Of a stretch of 64,000 nt of DNA, positions 38,415 through 49,564 are shown piece by piece. A program made the position numbers and the translations under genes. Under the pieces are notes generated by a model. That model had not been told where the DNA came from and did no database searches. It saw nothing but the letters and a program-made list of their open reading frames with translations. Numbering within the stretch: position 1 is the first letter of the stretch; every line of letters starts with the position of its first letter. Origin of the DNA: Gnetum montanum (Eukaryota; Streptophyta; Gnetopsida; Gnetales; Gnetaceae); the NCBI GenBank assembly GCA_015680685.1, contig MNCI01002813.1, forward strand, positions 713,688 to 777,687. The letters are read 5' to 3'.

Positions 38415-40633
38415 TATTCTCATGGATCACCAAAAGATCCTTGGAATCAAAGATGATGATCATGTAGTTATTTGCTAGAGAAATTCAAGATTCCTTGGAA
38501 CCTTTCTTAATAAAAGTCACTATGCTTCATGGATAAATTCTAATTTAGCAATTTAATGGATTTTATTTTCACTTTTGGTTGCTATTATAATGCACCTGCA
38601 TATCTTTTAAAATATATGGTGTCCATTATTTTATAAGTTTTCTATGGGATATTATAACAATTTTATTATTTTATAAGTTTCCCATGGAAACTTATAATAA
38701 TTTTATTTTTTTAAATGTTGGATTTTATTTTAGCAACTATACATTTCATTTCAAAAAATGTCATGTTACTTCATTCTGGATGCAAGAAAAATAACAAACA
38801 AGCCATTGTTGAATTTTTGATATCTTTGGTTCAGGCAAGGAGAAGGTGATCAATAGAGAATCTAGAGTTGGCATAACTTGAATAAGTGCTAATGAGGGAT
38901 GAAATTCCATGAAAGTGCTTTACTTCACTAAGTTCAATTTTCATGTTGTAATCCTATTTGCAATCTCACTATCCATAATTTATCCTCTCATCACCTATCT
39001 ATCTTTCAGAAATGTCTACTTGGTTTAGGAATGAAATTCTTAATTATACCTCCTCCCATGTCTCACTATGATATAATCAAGGAATTTATTTCTTTATATA
39101 AATTTTTAACACTAAGAAATTTCCTCACTAATTAATTACAAACTAAGCATAAGAATTTTGAATTTTCTTATGATCACACTATTTCTATGGAAAAAAGAAA
39201 ATTTAGATGTCCCAAAAATTGTAATTGTCCCTATATCATGAATGACATGGAGATCTCCCTTATAAGCTACAAAATTTGAATAATAAAAAATGCACTTTAC
39301 CATCGAACAATTTTTTGGGAGCCTTAAATAGACTCAAAAAAGACAACATCATCACCATTCAACTAGTAGATAAAAATCTTGATCTAGTAATTTGGGATAC
39401 TTCTTGGTATGTGAATGAGGCCAATAGACAACTTTTAAAATAATATTTTTATGATGAGCTTCTAGTAGTTCCTTGGTTTGCTATTAAATATAGGCTCTAC
39501 AAAATTATTTTTGATTATCCAAACCTCCTTAAACTATTTGAAGATCATCTTCTCCAAATTCCTAACCACAAAGCTAGGCCCTATGCATTTTACATGATTC
39601 CAAAAATTCACAAACCAATGTTAATTGTTAGTTCCATTTGCATCTAAACCGGTTACCTCTTAGAACCAACATCACACCTACATATTTTGCTAACACCTAT
39701 TCTTCTTTCACATCAAAATCATGTACATGAATCTACCACCTTGATAAGAGACACATGATTTAAGATTACCATTGAATGTAATCTTATTTAAATTTGATGT
39801 TGAATATTTATATCCTAGTAATCCAAAAAAATGAATGACCTTTTGCATTAAAGGAGATGATTTAAGAATATTTTAATAACATAAATAATCCAAAACAGCA
39901 ACAATATGAAAGAGTCATAATTGATCTTACTACTTTTATTCTTTTCAAACATTATCTAGAGTTCAATGGAAAGAATTTCAAAAAAATAAGAGGGACCACC
40001 ATGGGAAGAAACTTTGTAATGGTTTATGCTTGTCTCTTTCTTTGTTTCCTGGAAAATAATCTCTTTCTCAAAACCAACACACACCATCTTTGTTATTTTA
40101 AAAGATACATTAATGACACTACTAGTTTCTAGACTGGATCAAAGATAGAGTTACAACTCTTCTTCAATGCATATAACACATAATACAAGAGCATCAATAT
40201 TATGACATCAAACTCTCAAGATTCTATTAATATTCTTGATGTACATTCTTCTAAAGATCAGATATTTTTCAAAATTGAAATCCTAGCAACAAAATGCTAC
40301 CAAAAACCTTAAAATGCATATCAATAAATCCCTTACTCCTCTTGGCATCCAAATACGAAAAGGAAGTCATAATTCAATTATAATTTCAAAGTTTTATTAT
40401 TCAAGGTTCATATTTGCATGATTTCTTATCCCTTACAAGCTTGCTCTACAAATGTTTGGGAGTTCAAGGTTATCCTAGCCATTTTCTCTAGCATTTCTTT
40501 GGAAAAGTTTAATCCTCTAAGAAGGATTCTCTTTTTCATAAAGTACTACAAGGTCATATCACCAAAAATAAATAGACCCCTATCATTTTTAAGTTACATT
40601 TCACTCCTTCCAAGAAATCTTTAAACATGAGGG
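38415..40633 (+). mobile_element. PLE copy 2: internally deleted, nearly complete at both ends
   Basis: Penelope-like retroelement copy of 2.2 kb. It starts TATTCTCATGGATCACC directly after CCCTAAACCC. A 40-bp tandem duplication lies at 38,625-38,704. Relative to copy 4 it lacks about 1.6 kb between GTTGTAATCCTAT (about 38,945-38,957) and GCAATCTCAC (38,960). The RT region follows (see next entry). The 3' end runs to about 40,630 and is followed by AAACCCTAAACCC and then copy 3. Confidence 0.85.
38985..40600 (+). pseudogene. Penelope-like reverse transcriptase (copy 2)
   Basis: Pre-RT text parallels the copy-4 ORF (SWYVNEA near 39,400-39,421). RT motifs: FYMIPKIHKP at 39,588-39,617 (the PKIHKP block of Penelope-like RTs), then after a frameshift FKHYLEFNGKNF, RGTTMG at 39,989-40,006, VYACLFLCFLEN, KRYINDT with YIND at 40,106-40,117 (first catalytic Asp to Asn), SKDQIFFKIEILATKCYQKP, and near 40,440-40,480 a GVQGYP-like finger end. 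The order F.FNGK.F-G..MG-YA-E-RYIDD-HPN matches PLE RT and not LINE or LTR RT. Stops and at least one frameshift inactivate it. Only about 50 codons follow before the telomeric repeat, so I see no room for a GIY-YIG endonuclease. Confidence 0.85.
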
Positions 40634-40646
40634 AAACCCTAAACCC
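40634..40646 (+). repeat. Minimal telomeric spacer between PLE copies 2 and 3
   Basis: AAACCCTAAACCC, just under two telomere units, separates the 3' end of copy 2 from the 5' end of copy 3. It is in the same orientation as the large blocks. Confidence 0.85.
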
Positions 40647-41302
40647 TACTCTCATGACTCATCAAAAGATACTTGGAATCAAAGATGATGATCTTGTAGT
40701 TATTTTCTAGAGAAATCAAAGACGTCTTGGAACTTTTCTCACCAAAATTCACTATTCTACATGGATAATTCCAAGTCAATAATTTAATGGATTTTCTTTA
40801 CATCTCTGGTTGCTATTATAACCCTCCCCTGTATATTTTAAAACATATGGGGCCCATTATTTTATAATTTTCCTATAGGAACTTATAATAATTTTATTAT
40901 TTGTTAAAAGCAAGGTTCTATATTAGCAACTAGACATGACATTTTAAAAATCATCATGTTACTTCATTCCAAATGCAATAAAAACAACAAACAAGACATA
41001 TCTAAATTTTCCACATCTCTAGTTCATGCAACAAGAAGATGATCAATAGAAATTTTGGAGTTGGAATAACTTGGATAAGTGCTAATGAGGGGTGCATTTG
41101 CCCTAGAGCACTTCACTTCATCAAGTTTAATTTTCATGTTGTAATGCTATATGCTATTTTTTACTATTGGCTTGAGGCTAACCCAAGATATTAATACGTA
41201 GCATGCAATACTTTTCTAAATTTTTAACATTTAACATTTATATTTTTCACTTTTTACCTTTTTACCTTAAATTTTAGGTTTTTTTACTTCTCTTTAATTT
41301 TT
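40647..41302 (+). mobile_element. PLE copy 3: 5' fragment
   Basis: Starts TACTCTCATGACTCATC directly after CCCTAAACCC, like copies 1 and 2. It follows copy 4 as far as GGCTAACCCAAGATATTAA and GCATGCAATAC, then an AT-rich tract with TTTTTACCTT, and ends where telomeric repeats resume near 41,303. It corresponds to the first 650 bp of the element and has no RT. Confidence 0.85.
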
Positions 41303-43914
41303 TAATCCTATACCTTGAACCTTGAACCCTAAACCCAAAACCCCTAAATCCTAGATCCTAAACCCTAATTAACCCAAACCCTAAGAATCCCTAAACCCTA
41401 AACCTTGAACTCTAAGAACCCTAATTCCTAATAATTCTAAGCCTTGAATCCTAAACCCATGACCCTTGAACCTATGAATCCTCAACCCCTAAAACCTTTA
41501 AACCATTAAACCTAACATCTAAACCTTGAACCCTAAATCCTAAGAACCCCTAAAACCCTAAAACTTTAAACACTAAACCATGAATAGTAAACCATCAACC
41601 CTCAACCCTAGAACTATAAATCTAGAATCCAAAAGCTCAAATACTAATCCCTAAAATCCTAAACCCTAAACCCCTAAAAACTATACCCCTAAACCCTAAA
41701 CCCTAAATCCTAAACCATAAACTGTTAACTCTAAATATTGAACCTTGAATCCTAAACCCTAAATCCTCATCCCTACAACCTAAATCGTTACAACCTAGAT
41801 CCCAAATCCTAGAACCCTAAACATTGAACCCTAAACTCTAGGCTCTAGAACCCTAGAAGTTGGAACCAAAAATCCTAAACCATGAACCATGATCCCTAAC
41901 CTTGACACTTGAGTTCTAAATCCTTAACCATAAAACTTGAGAACTTTGAACCCTAAGAACCCTAAACCCTAAGACCATTGAACCATAAACCTTAAACCCT
42001 AAATCCTAGAACCCTGAAACCCTAAACCATGACACCCTAAGAACCCTAGACCCTTAACCCTAAAACCTTAAGAATCATAAATCTTAACCCCTAAACACTA
42101 AAATCGAAAAACCCCAAAATCATGAACCATGAACCATGAGCCCTAAACCATGAGCCCTAATCCATGAATCCTCAACCCTAAACCCTAAACCATAAACCCT
42201 AAACCTTGAACATTAGGACATAATCCCTAAGAATCCAAAACCCTTAGAACCATAAACCTTGAACCCTTGAACCCTAGAATCCTAGATCCCTAATCCTTAA
42301 ACCACTAAATACTAAATGTTAAATATTAAATCCCTTAACCATAAACCATGAACCTTCAAACATAAACCCCTAAATCTCTAAATTTTAAACCATAAACTTA
42401 AAACCCTAAGAATCCTAAACCCTAAATGAATATCCTTAAACCATGAATCCTAGACCATGAATAATAAACCTTGAATCATGAACCATAAACATTATACATA
42501 AACCCTAAATACTAAGAACCCTAAACCATAAACCCCAAGCCCCAAATGCCAAACCATAAACCCTAAAATCTAAAACCCTAAAACCTCAATCCTCAATCCT
42601 AAATCCTTAACCATAAATCCTTAAATCTATACCCTAAACTCTAATAATCCTTAATCATGAACCATGAATTATAAACCCTAAACCCTAAACATTAAACCAT
42701 AAGCCATAAGCCATAAGCCATAAGCCATAAACCCATAAAATCCCAAACCCCTAAGCCCTGAACACTAACCCTTGAACCCTAAACCCTAAACTCCAAACAC
42801 CAAAACTAAAAACCCTAAATTATAAACTCTAAACCATTGAACCCTAAACCCAAAAACCTAAACACTGAACCATAAATCTTGAACCCTGAAGCATAAATCT
42901 TAATCCTTGAACTTTGAATCCTAAACCCTCAACCATGCACACTAAACCCATAACACTAAAACATTAAATCCTAAAGCTTAAACCCTAAACTTAAAGCCAT
43001 AAATTTTAAACTATATTCCCCAAGCCCTAAGCACTAAACCTTGACTCTAAACCCTAAACCCTAAACCTTGAATCGTAAACCCTAAACCCTAAAACCAATA
43101 ATCCAAAATCAAAAACCCTAAACCCAAAATCCAAAGATCATAAACCCTAAACTCTAAACCCTAACTCCAAACCATAAACCCTAAAACCTAAACTTTGAAC
43201 CTTGAAGCCTAAACCTTGAACCATAAATCATAAACCCTAAACTCTAAAACTCTAAATCCTAAACCCCCTAAAAATCCTAAACCCTAAGGACCCAGAAATC
43301 CTTAGAGCACAAAAGCTAAAGAACCCTACACCCTAAATTCTAAACCCTAAACCATAAGTCCTAAGCCATAAATCCTAGACCCTAGAGTGTAGAGCCTACA
43401 CCCTAGAACCTAGAATCCAAAACCCAAAACCCTACATCCTAAACTCTAAACCCTAAAACCATAAATCCTAAACCCTAAAATCCTAAATTATAAAATGGTA
43501 AAACATAAAATCATAAACCCTAAAATCATAAACCTTAGAAACCTAAATCATAAAATCCTAAATCACTAAGCCTTGAACCCTAACCCCAAAACCTGAACCT
43601 AAAACCTAAATCCTAAAACCCTAGAAATATAAAATCCTAAACCCTGACCCCTAAATCTTACACCCTAAATCCTAAACCCTAGTTGTTGAACCCTAAACCT
43701 AAATCATAAATCCTAAAATGCTAAAACCTCAAAACTTAAATCCTAAATTCCTAAAATCCTAAACCTAAAACCATAAGACTTGAACCTTGAACCCTAAAGC
43801 CTAAACACTACTCCATGAATCCTTTATCCTAAACCCTAAACCATGTTTCCTTAATCCTAAACCCTGTTTCCTTAATCCTAAACCCTATTTCCTTAATCCT
43901 AAACCCTAAACCTA
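41303..43914 (+). repeat. Degenerate telomeric repeat block 3 (CCCTAAA)
   Basis: About 2.6 kb in the same orientation and with the same variants as blocks 1 and 2. Local expansions are visible: five CCATAAG-type units at 42,699-42,735, and three 21-bp units of ACCCTGTTTCCTTAATCCTAA at 43,840-43,902 (21 is three heptamers). It ends at PLE copy 4. Confidence 0.95.
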
Positions 43915-44061
43915 ATATGTGGAATCAAAGACAATGATCTTTATAGTTATTTTCTAGAGAAATCCAAGATGTCTCAATGCCTTCCTCACCAAAAGTTTCT
44001 ATTCTTCATGGATAAATTCAAATTCAAGAATTTAATGGATTTTCTTTACATTTTTGGTTAC
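43915..44061 (+). mobile_element. PLE copy 4, left part (5' end)
   Basis: TGTGGAATCAAAGACAATGATC onward aligns with position about 25 of copies 1-3, so the first bases at the telomere junction are lost. It continues to TTTTTGGTTAC, where the gag-only LTR element is inserted. The next base of the copy is at 50,588 (TATTATAACCC). Undamaged copies read GGTTGCTATTATAA here. Confidence 0.85.
44057..44061. repeat. Target duplication of the gag-only element, left
   Basis: GTTAC before the 5' LTR, paired with ATTAC at 50,583-50,587 after the 3' LTR (one G/A difference). The PLE copies without insertion read GGTTGCTATTATAA across this site, which confirms the junction. Confidence 0.85.
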
Positions 44062-45121
44062 TGATGAATCATGGTTTTCCAGGTGCTGATATCAGACCCT
44101 TTTTAACTAGGTGCTAATATTGGACCCTTGTTAACTAGGTGCTGATATCGAACACCAATTATCAGACCCCTATTATTGAATGAGTCCTGATAACGGACAC
44201 CCGATATCAGACCCTTGATATTAGACCCCTGATATTGGGTATGTGATATTGAGAAAAATGTCAACTAGGCTACATTGATGAAGCCTCGTCAATGTGGCCA
44301 CATCAATGTGACCCCATCAACGTATCTTTCCATGCATTGACATGGCCTCATCAACATCGAGTTCATTTTTTACTATAAATATGCATGCACCAGCTGCATT
44401 TGGCATCTTTTAGAGTAGTTGTAGCCAAAATCTTTTAGTTTGTTCCTCTAAGAGTTAGAATATTTTTCCCAAGTGCATGCCTATAGTGTGATGCTTGTAA
44501 TTGTATGGAACCTTTATTCGAGTGTGATGTACTTAGACACGCACATGATCGACAATAAAGATCAAGATTACTCCATCATTGCAGCATTCACTTAGTTTTA
44601 ATTGTTTAATTGTTATTATTATTTATTATTTTCTTAGTTAATATTTCTTTACCATAATTTACTATTCCTGTTGTTAAATGTGGAATGAGTATGACTGAAT
44701 CATGAACATTGAAGTGTAACTACTTGGTAACCTAGTAGTGTATCCAAGAGCACTTAAGTAATATATGCTTGGTAAGACCAGAAGTAGTACATGAGGTCCA
44801 AGATGTTTACAAATGATTAAGGATAGATGCTCATATCACTTATGCTATCTTAGATTCTCTTCTCCCACTTCCTATTAGCTAAAACAAAGTTATTTTCCAT
44901 TGCCTCTAGGAGTAGCACTAGTTTAGTCCCACATCATACACTCACTGTGGGCTAAACCATATGTGAAAAAGCAAATACTAGTCTAGGTGGGAAGACATAA
45001 AACTACGATCAACATATAACTATCTAGATACCACAACTAGCCTGTCCATGGAGTTCGATTGGATCTTGTGTGAACGCTCGTATTCATATGGTTGACTGTA
45101 GGGGTACCTCACCACTCATCA
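44062..45121 (+). repeat. 5' LTR of the gag-only element (1,060 bp)
   Basis: Begins TGATGAATCATGG and ends CACCACTCATCA. The first 200 bp are rich in short GATATCAGACCC-like repeats. TATAAAT at 44,374-44,380 is a likely promoter, followed by an AATAAAG at about 44,552 (possible polyadenylation signal). It is homologous to 26,917-27,687 and 53,295-54,179 in reverse orientation. Confidence 0.92.
44374..44380 (+). promoter_or_regulatory. TATA box in the 5' LTR
   Basis: TATAAAT in the context TACTATAAATATGCATGCAC. It is conserved at the same place in the 3' LTR (49,835-49,841). Its position in the middle of the LTR, upstream of the presumed R region, fits an element promoter. Confidence 0.6.
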
Positions 45122-45122
45122 T

Positions 45123-45141
45123 TGGTGCCATTGCCAAGGAT
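45123..45141 (+). other. Primer-binding site, tRNA-Asp type
   Basis: TGGTGCCATTGCCAAGGAT, one base after the LTR. It differs from the complement of the plant tRNA-Asp(GUC) 3' end (TGGCGCCGTTGCCGGGGAT) only by transitions (C to T or G to A). This primer type is known in Athila-related elements; the comparison tRNA sequence is from memory. Confidence 0.75.
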
Positions 45142-45454
45142 GGTGCTAGCCCTCTAGATTAGTTATATCATCCAAAATCACTATAAACAAGCATTAACGA
45201 TATATTTTTTGAAAAGAAAGTAATTGTGAATGAGTCACACACAATTCAAAACAATGTCTCTCTTACAAGACTATGATCCCATAACCACTAATGAGGCAAT
45301 TCATTGGAGAACCAACAAAATTTATGATGAAGATGAAGTTTGGAGTACTTAATCTTATGTATGAGTTTCATATGTTTAGGGATGCCCCAACGATACTCAA
45401 GAAGTTTTTTCATCCAACCTAAACACCTCTAGTGAGGATGGGACATCCCATAGA

Positions 45455-46539
45455 ATGAGGGGGCCCAAAAGGCCTAAGACCTTCTCAATAACTAACAAGA
45501 ACTTACTTGGGGATGATTGGAAGACTTACAAAGGTCATAACAAGTTTTACAGTTCCTTCTCTTCCTCTACTCCTTCAACGTTAGATTGTGATGTAGATGA
45601 CTATCTTTCAAGGGATCCATGTAGAACTAAAAATTGAGCTCACAAAGAAAATCAAGAATTCCAACATGAACAGGGACAACATCATCCCAAATCACAAACT
45701 CACAACCTACTTAGTGATGATGAACCCCTACTAGCCACTAAGAGCCTAATGCCTATATAAGAGGCTGTTCAAATATCCTACAGGCATTGCTAAGAAATTC
45801 ATCTACCTAGGCTTGATTTAAACAACTTTTCCAAGTTTTTAGGAGGCTATGATTTAGATCTGCAACAACATTTACAAACCTTCTATGATGCTTGTACATG
45901 GAACAATATTGATAATCAGTGGCAAAAACTTAAGCTCTTTCCTATGAAACTCATTGGCCAAGCAAAAGTATGGTATAGGTCTTTCAAACTGAAATCAATT
46001 TGACGTTGGATGACAATGGTAGAAATCTTCAATGAAAGATATCAAACTTATGCAAGAGTGTTAGCCTTGAGGAGAAAAATCCAAAAGTGGAAATAAGCAT
46101 AACATGAACCCTTGGACATGACCTTAGAAAGATAGGCCATGGGTTCTCCAAGGAAAGGCTAATGTATCACATCATAGATGGGCTCCATAATGAAACAAGG
46201 GAGTCTCTAGGGATATATGCTCGAGGTCAACTATACAAGCTACGAACCCACCAATTCCAAGCACTTATTAAGTGGGTAGTAAAAGAATAAGGAGAAATGG
46301 ATAAATGGAAGAATGTTGAAAGCTCTCAATGGGACCAAAATATCGAATTAGCAAAGGTCCATAACCATAAAGAGGAGAAATCAACTCACCTTGAGGAAGT
46401 GCAACCATTTCTACCTTTTCCAATGCAACAATCACTAGATGAAATCAAGGAAAATATTAATAAGATGAAAAAATGGATGCATGAAAAATATGCTAAGAAT
46501 GGTAGAGGTAAAAATATGCCAAATCGAGAAACAGGATAA
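45455..46539 (+). pseudogene. Athila-type gag remnant in the gag-only element
   Basis: Pieces of one protein. An N-terminal open part (45,455-45,637) is followed by DDEPLLATKSLMPI at about 45,718, FSKFLGGYDLDLQQHLQTFYD, WQKLKLFPMKLIGQAKVWY and IFNERYQTYARV (45,825-46,050), then RLMYHIIDGLHNETRESLG and LRTHQFQALIKWVVKE (46,150-46,290) and a K/E-rich tail (46,297-46,539). The F.GG...L..F, L..F...L.G.A..WY and F..R pattern is that of retrotransposon gag. The minus-strand gag at 25.2-26.2 kb is its close relative. Stops and frameshifts break it. Confidence 0.82.
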
Positions 46540-48930
46540 GACATCATGCAACAATCAGAACAAAGGGTAGAAGATAATAAGAATAATAACTCAACTACCA
46601 ATTTCACATATCAATGTAATGTCTATTTGTATGATCACCCCAAAGGCCAATGTTTAGTTTTTTTAGATTTACAAGAGCATTAGGGAGGAATGTTACATCT
46701 AGATTTCATGCAGAAATATCGGTTTCAACCATAGTGATAAAAGCCGTGGTCATGGGGGAGGCCATTGCCAACCTGACCATATCCTTTATATGTCCCAACG
46801 CCAAGTGCTTACTATGTTCAACAGCTTGTTTCTTAAACCAGATCATCATCCTCTACTTTGCCTCATTTTTATCATTCTCTAGAATACTATCCACTCACAC
46901 CCTCTCCGACAAGGTTGCCACCTCATGTATCTTACACTTTTCCTCAACAAAAATATTCTCATCCTTCACCTTCTTCTACATTGCCACCAATTGTACCAAA
47001 ATATTTTGCACCATAGCACCAACCTATGAATGCTACTTGTGCTACTACTATCAATTACAATGGAAGTACTCAAAAGTGACCTTTCTTTAAGCATGGCCAT
47101 AGAAAGAAGCAACATGATGTTGAACACACTACATCCACTAACTCAGCACAAGTCCAATGCTATGATGCATCCTTCTCCTTGAACACGATGCCTCATGTTA
47201 CCTTATCCAAGCCACTAATTAACACTACAACTACCATGCGACCCAATGAATATAACCACATAGGGGAACATATTGATCCTTGCATACGATCTTATAGTCA
47301 TGGGTGCCATAGTGGGTCAGCTCCTTATTACATGACCACATCTTATAATCTATCCTACTATGTCTACTACACTCAAGTGTGTGAACCCCAATTTGGGTAC
47401 ATTCTAACCACCACATCAAAAGACACCTAGTGGTTTAGATATGATCGAGTTCCAATATTATCCAAATGCTTGGATCCAAACCTTCCATTTATTAATTCTC
47501 ACCATGATCAAAATTTTAGTTATGGGGGATATCCCCCATTCTAACAAGAAAAATTAATAAATATTTTTCCTTTTCTTTAATTTTAAAATATTTTTCTAGT
47601 TTTTCATCTTTTTATTTATTGTTTTATCTTTTTATCTTTTTATGAGTGATCTCATCTATGAATAAAACACTCATGTGACTCATTAGTTGAGGTGTTGTTC
47701 TTGCTATCAAGTCTTAGGTGACTAATTACTTGGATAGTAAGTCCATCACATCCATTAACCCATTCTATTAATAATAGGTTCTAATCTAGGTACAATGATA
47801 TTCTTGACATCATTAAAACATAAAGTAATTTTATGCTCATTATGCCCAGAGCAAAAAATGATGGACTAAGAGGGAATGGCTAGGGTGTGACATTAAGGGA
47901 ACTTGTGGATTCTCTTTGGTGACATCTATAGGAGCTATCATGTAGCCTATTTGTACTGAGATCCTTGTAGATCTAACAAAAAATGGAAGTAAGAGTAATA
48001 AAGGCACTCAAGAAAACCCCCCAATGCTATTCTAGGGGATCTCACTGGAAAGACATGCACCCATGCTTGAAGGTAGGTGGCTTTTCTGGAATAAGCATTC
48101 AAAAGAGAAAAACAACAACAAGAAAGAAAAAAAAAGGGGGGAGAAAGATCAAGATAGTAGTGTTGTAAAGAAATTCTAGAATCACTCCTTCCTTGAAAGA
48201 AATGCCAAGTGATTGCATGCCTTGTTGTCATGGTACTCTTATGGTTGTCCATCATGGGATGAAACAATGCAATCTAACTTATTGGAGGAATGGACTTGGT
48301 CTTGATTTTAGAGTCATAGGTTAATGACACATTAATCATGCCCTACACTTAACATTCATTATGCCCTGGGTCAGTTACCTCACATCCCAATCTCTGCAAT
48401 CCCTTCTACGATTCATCTCATCTCGCTATCCAAGAATTTTTGACTTGTGTCTTATGTCGCATAATCATTCATACCTCATTATAGTGGTATCAACATGTGT
48501 GTGTTTTTTTGCATTAGTGTAGATTACATTTAACCCTTCTAGTACCTATGGACATTTTATGGTGTGGTTACGCAAGGGCATTATAGGTTGGAACTTGCTT
48601 TGGGGAGGATCCACTTGCGTGACTTTTGTAATTTGTACTTTTTACACATCATCACATCATTTTATACCCTCTAAGTACTTCATTGCAAAATATATTCTTT
48701 TCTTTGTCACAATTTTATCAAACATTCCTCAAAACCATTACATGTCATTTTATGTGTCACCTAAACAAACTAGGTCCAACATTAAAATTTTAGGGCAACT
48801 TCCTTAAAAAAAATTTTCTAACTCTAAAATAATACCAAGAAAAGAATTCACATTTACTAAAGACAATAAGTAAGGTATGAAATAATTGAACTTATTTTAA
48901 TAACCTTACTAACAATTTATCTTTGTGTGA
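46540..48930 (+). other. Interior of the gag-only element without recognisable genes
   Basis: About 2.4 kb. From 46,560 to 47,560 there are fragments with P/Y/H-rich wording (for example 47,179-47,430 and PSILTRKINKYF-like ends) that may be the gag C-terminus, without a zinc knuckle or pol motif. From 47,560 on the sequence is AT-rich and non-coding, in the place of the Athila spacer. Open frames at 46,650-47,090, 47,947-48,267 (minus) and 48,559-48,807 show no domain. Confidence 0.4.
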
Positions 48931-48936
48931 TTATAG

Positions 48937-49540
48937 ATGGCCCCTAAAAGAGGACAACATGGTGGACCTCCTAAAGGTGAAACTAAATGCCCAAGAGGAG
49001 GTGGAGCAGGAGGCCTAGTTGGCACCTCATGTAGGATGTGTGGATTAGGAGGCACAATCATTCAACATCCATCAGGGAACTCCTGTCACTACACAATCTA
49101 GCCAAGAAAAAGGTGGAGAGGTCAGGGCCCAAGGCTATGAACAAGAACAATAGCTATTGGCGGCATGGCATGTCAAGGCTAATCAAGTATTCCCATAGCT
49201 ACTATGTCCATGGGAAGTGTTGACTCCATCAAACATTGGAACATCAACATGGGCAACTCATAATTCTAAGATAGAAGAGAAGAAATGTTAGGCACTTCTT
49301 CAATGATATCAATCTTAGAATCCTGAAGCATAGGACAAAGGAAGAGATCCATGGAGGAACCACCACCACCAAGAACCATATGAGTTCCAATAAACTTTGT
49401 AATTTTATGTCTATGTCCTAATTTTTTCATATTCAATTCTCCACTGTAGCATGAATAAATTTCTAGTCAGTCAATAATCCCATACCTATCCACTGTGTAA
49501 TCAATTGAGCTTGTTCCTCACTTTCTTTGACTTGAGGACA
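48937..49540 (+). pseudogene. Extra ORF (MAPK-type start), shortened
   Basis: ATG at 48,937-48,939 in the context GATTATAGATGGCCCC; the reading begins MAPKRGQHGGPPKGETKC followed by a G/R-rich part and a stop after about 55 codons. The same start context precedes the extra ORF downstream of Athila pol (57,284-57,286, minus) and the antisense gene of the Tat element (18,180-18,182, minus). The TTATAG directly before ATG looks like a splice acceptor, so the ORF may be made from a spliced RNA. The function is unknown. In position it resembles the env-like or extra ORFs of Athila elements. Confidence 0.5.
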
Positions 49541-49551
49541 AGTTGTTATTT

Positions 49552-49564
49552 AGTCATGGGGGTA
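49552..49564 (+). other. Polypurine tract region of the gag-only element
   Basis: AGTCATGGGGGTA directly before the 3' LTR start TGATGA. The same wording (CTTGAGGA...AGTCATGGGT/GGTA) is found next to the LTRs at 27,688 and 54,180 on the minus strand, so it marks the internal side of the 3' LTR in this family. Confidence 0.65.

Noticed and set aside
38985-40600. LINE (non-LTR) reverse transcriptase
   Set aside because: The PKIHKP block and the F.FNGK.F...G..MG spacing are of the Penelope type. No apurinic endonuclease domain or poly(A) tail is seen.
28784-43914. CRISPR-like array of short repeats
   Set aside because: The repeat is a continuous heptamer telomeric sequence with no spacers of constant length and no cas genes, in a plant retroelement context.
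46650-47090. 146-codon plus-strand frame in the gag-only element
   Set aside because: Hydrophobic, cysteine- and phenylalanine-rich text without a domain and without a counterpart in related elements. A chance frame is more likely, though an unknown accessory protein cannot be excluded.
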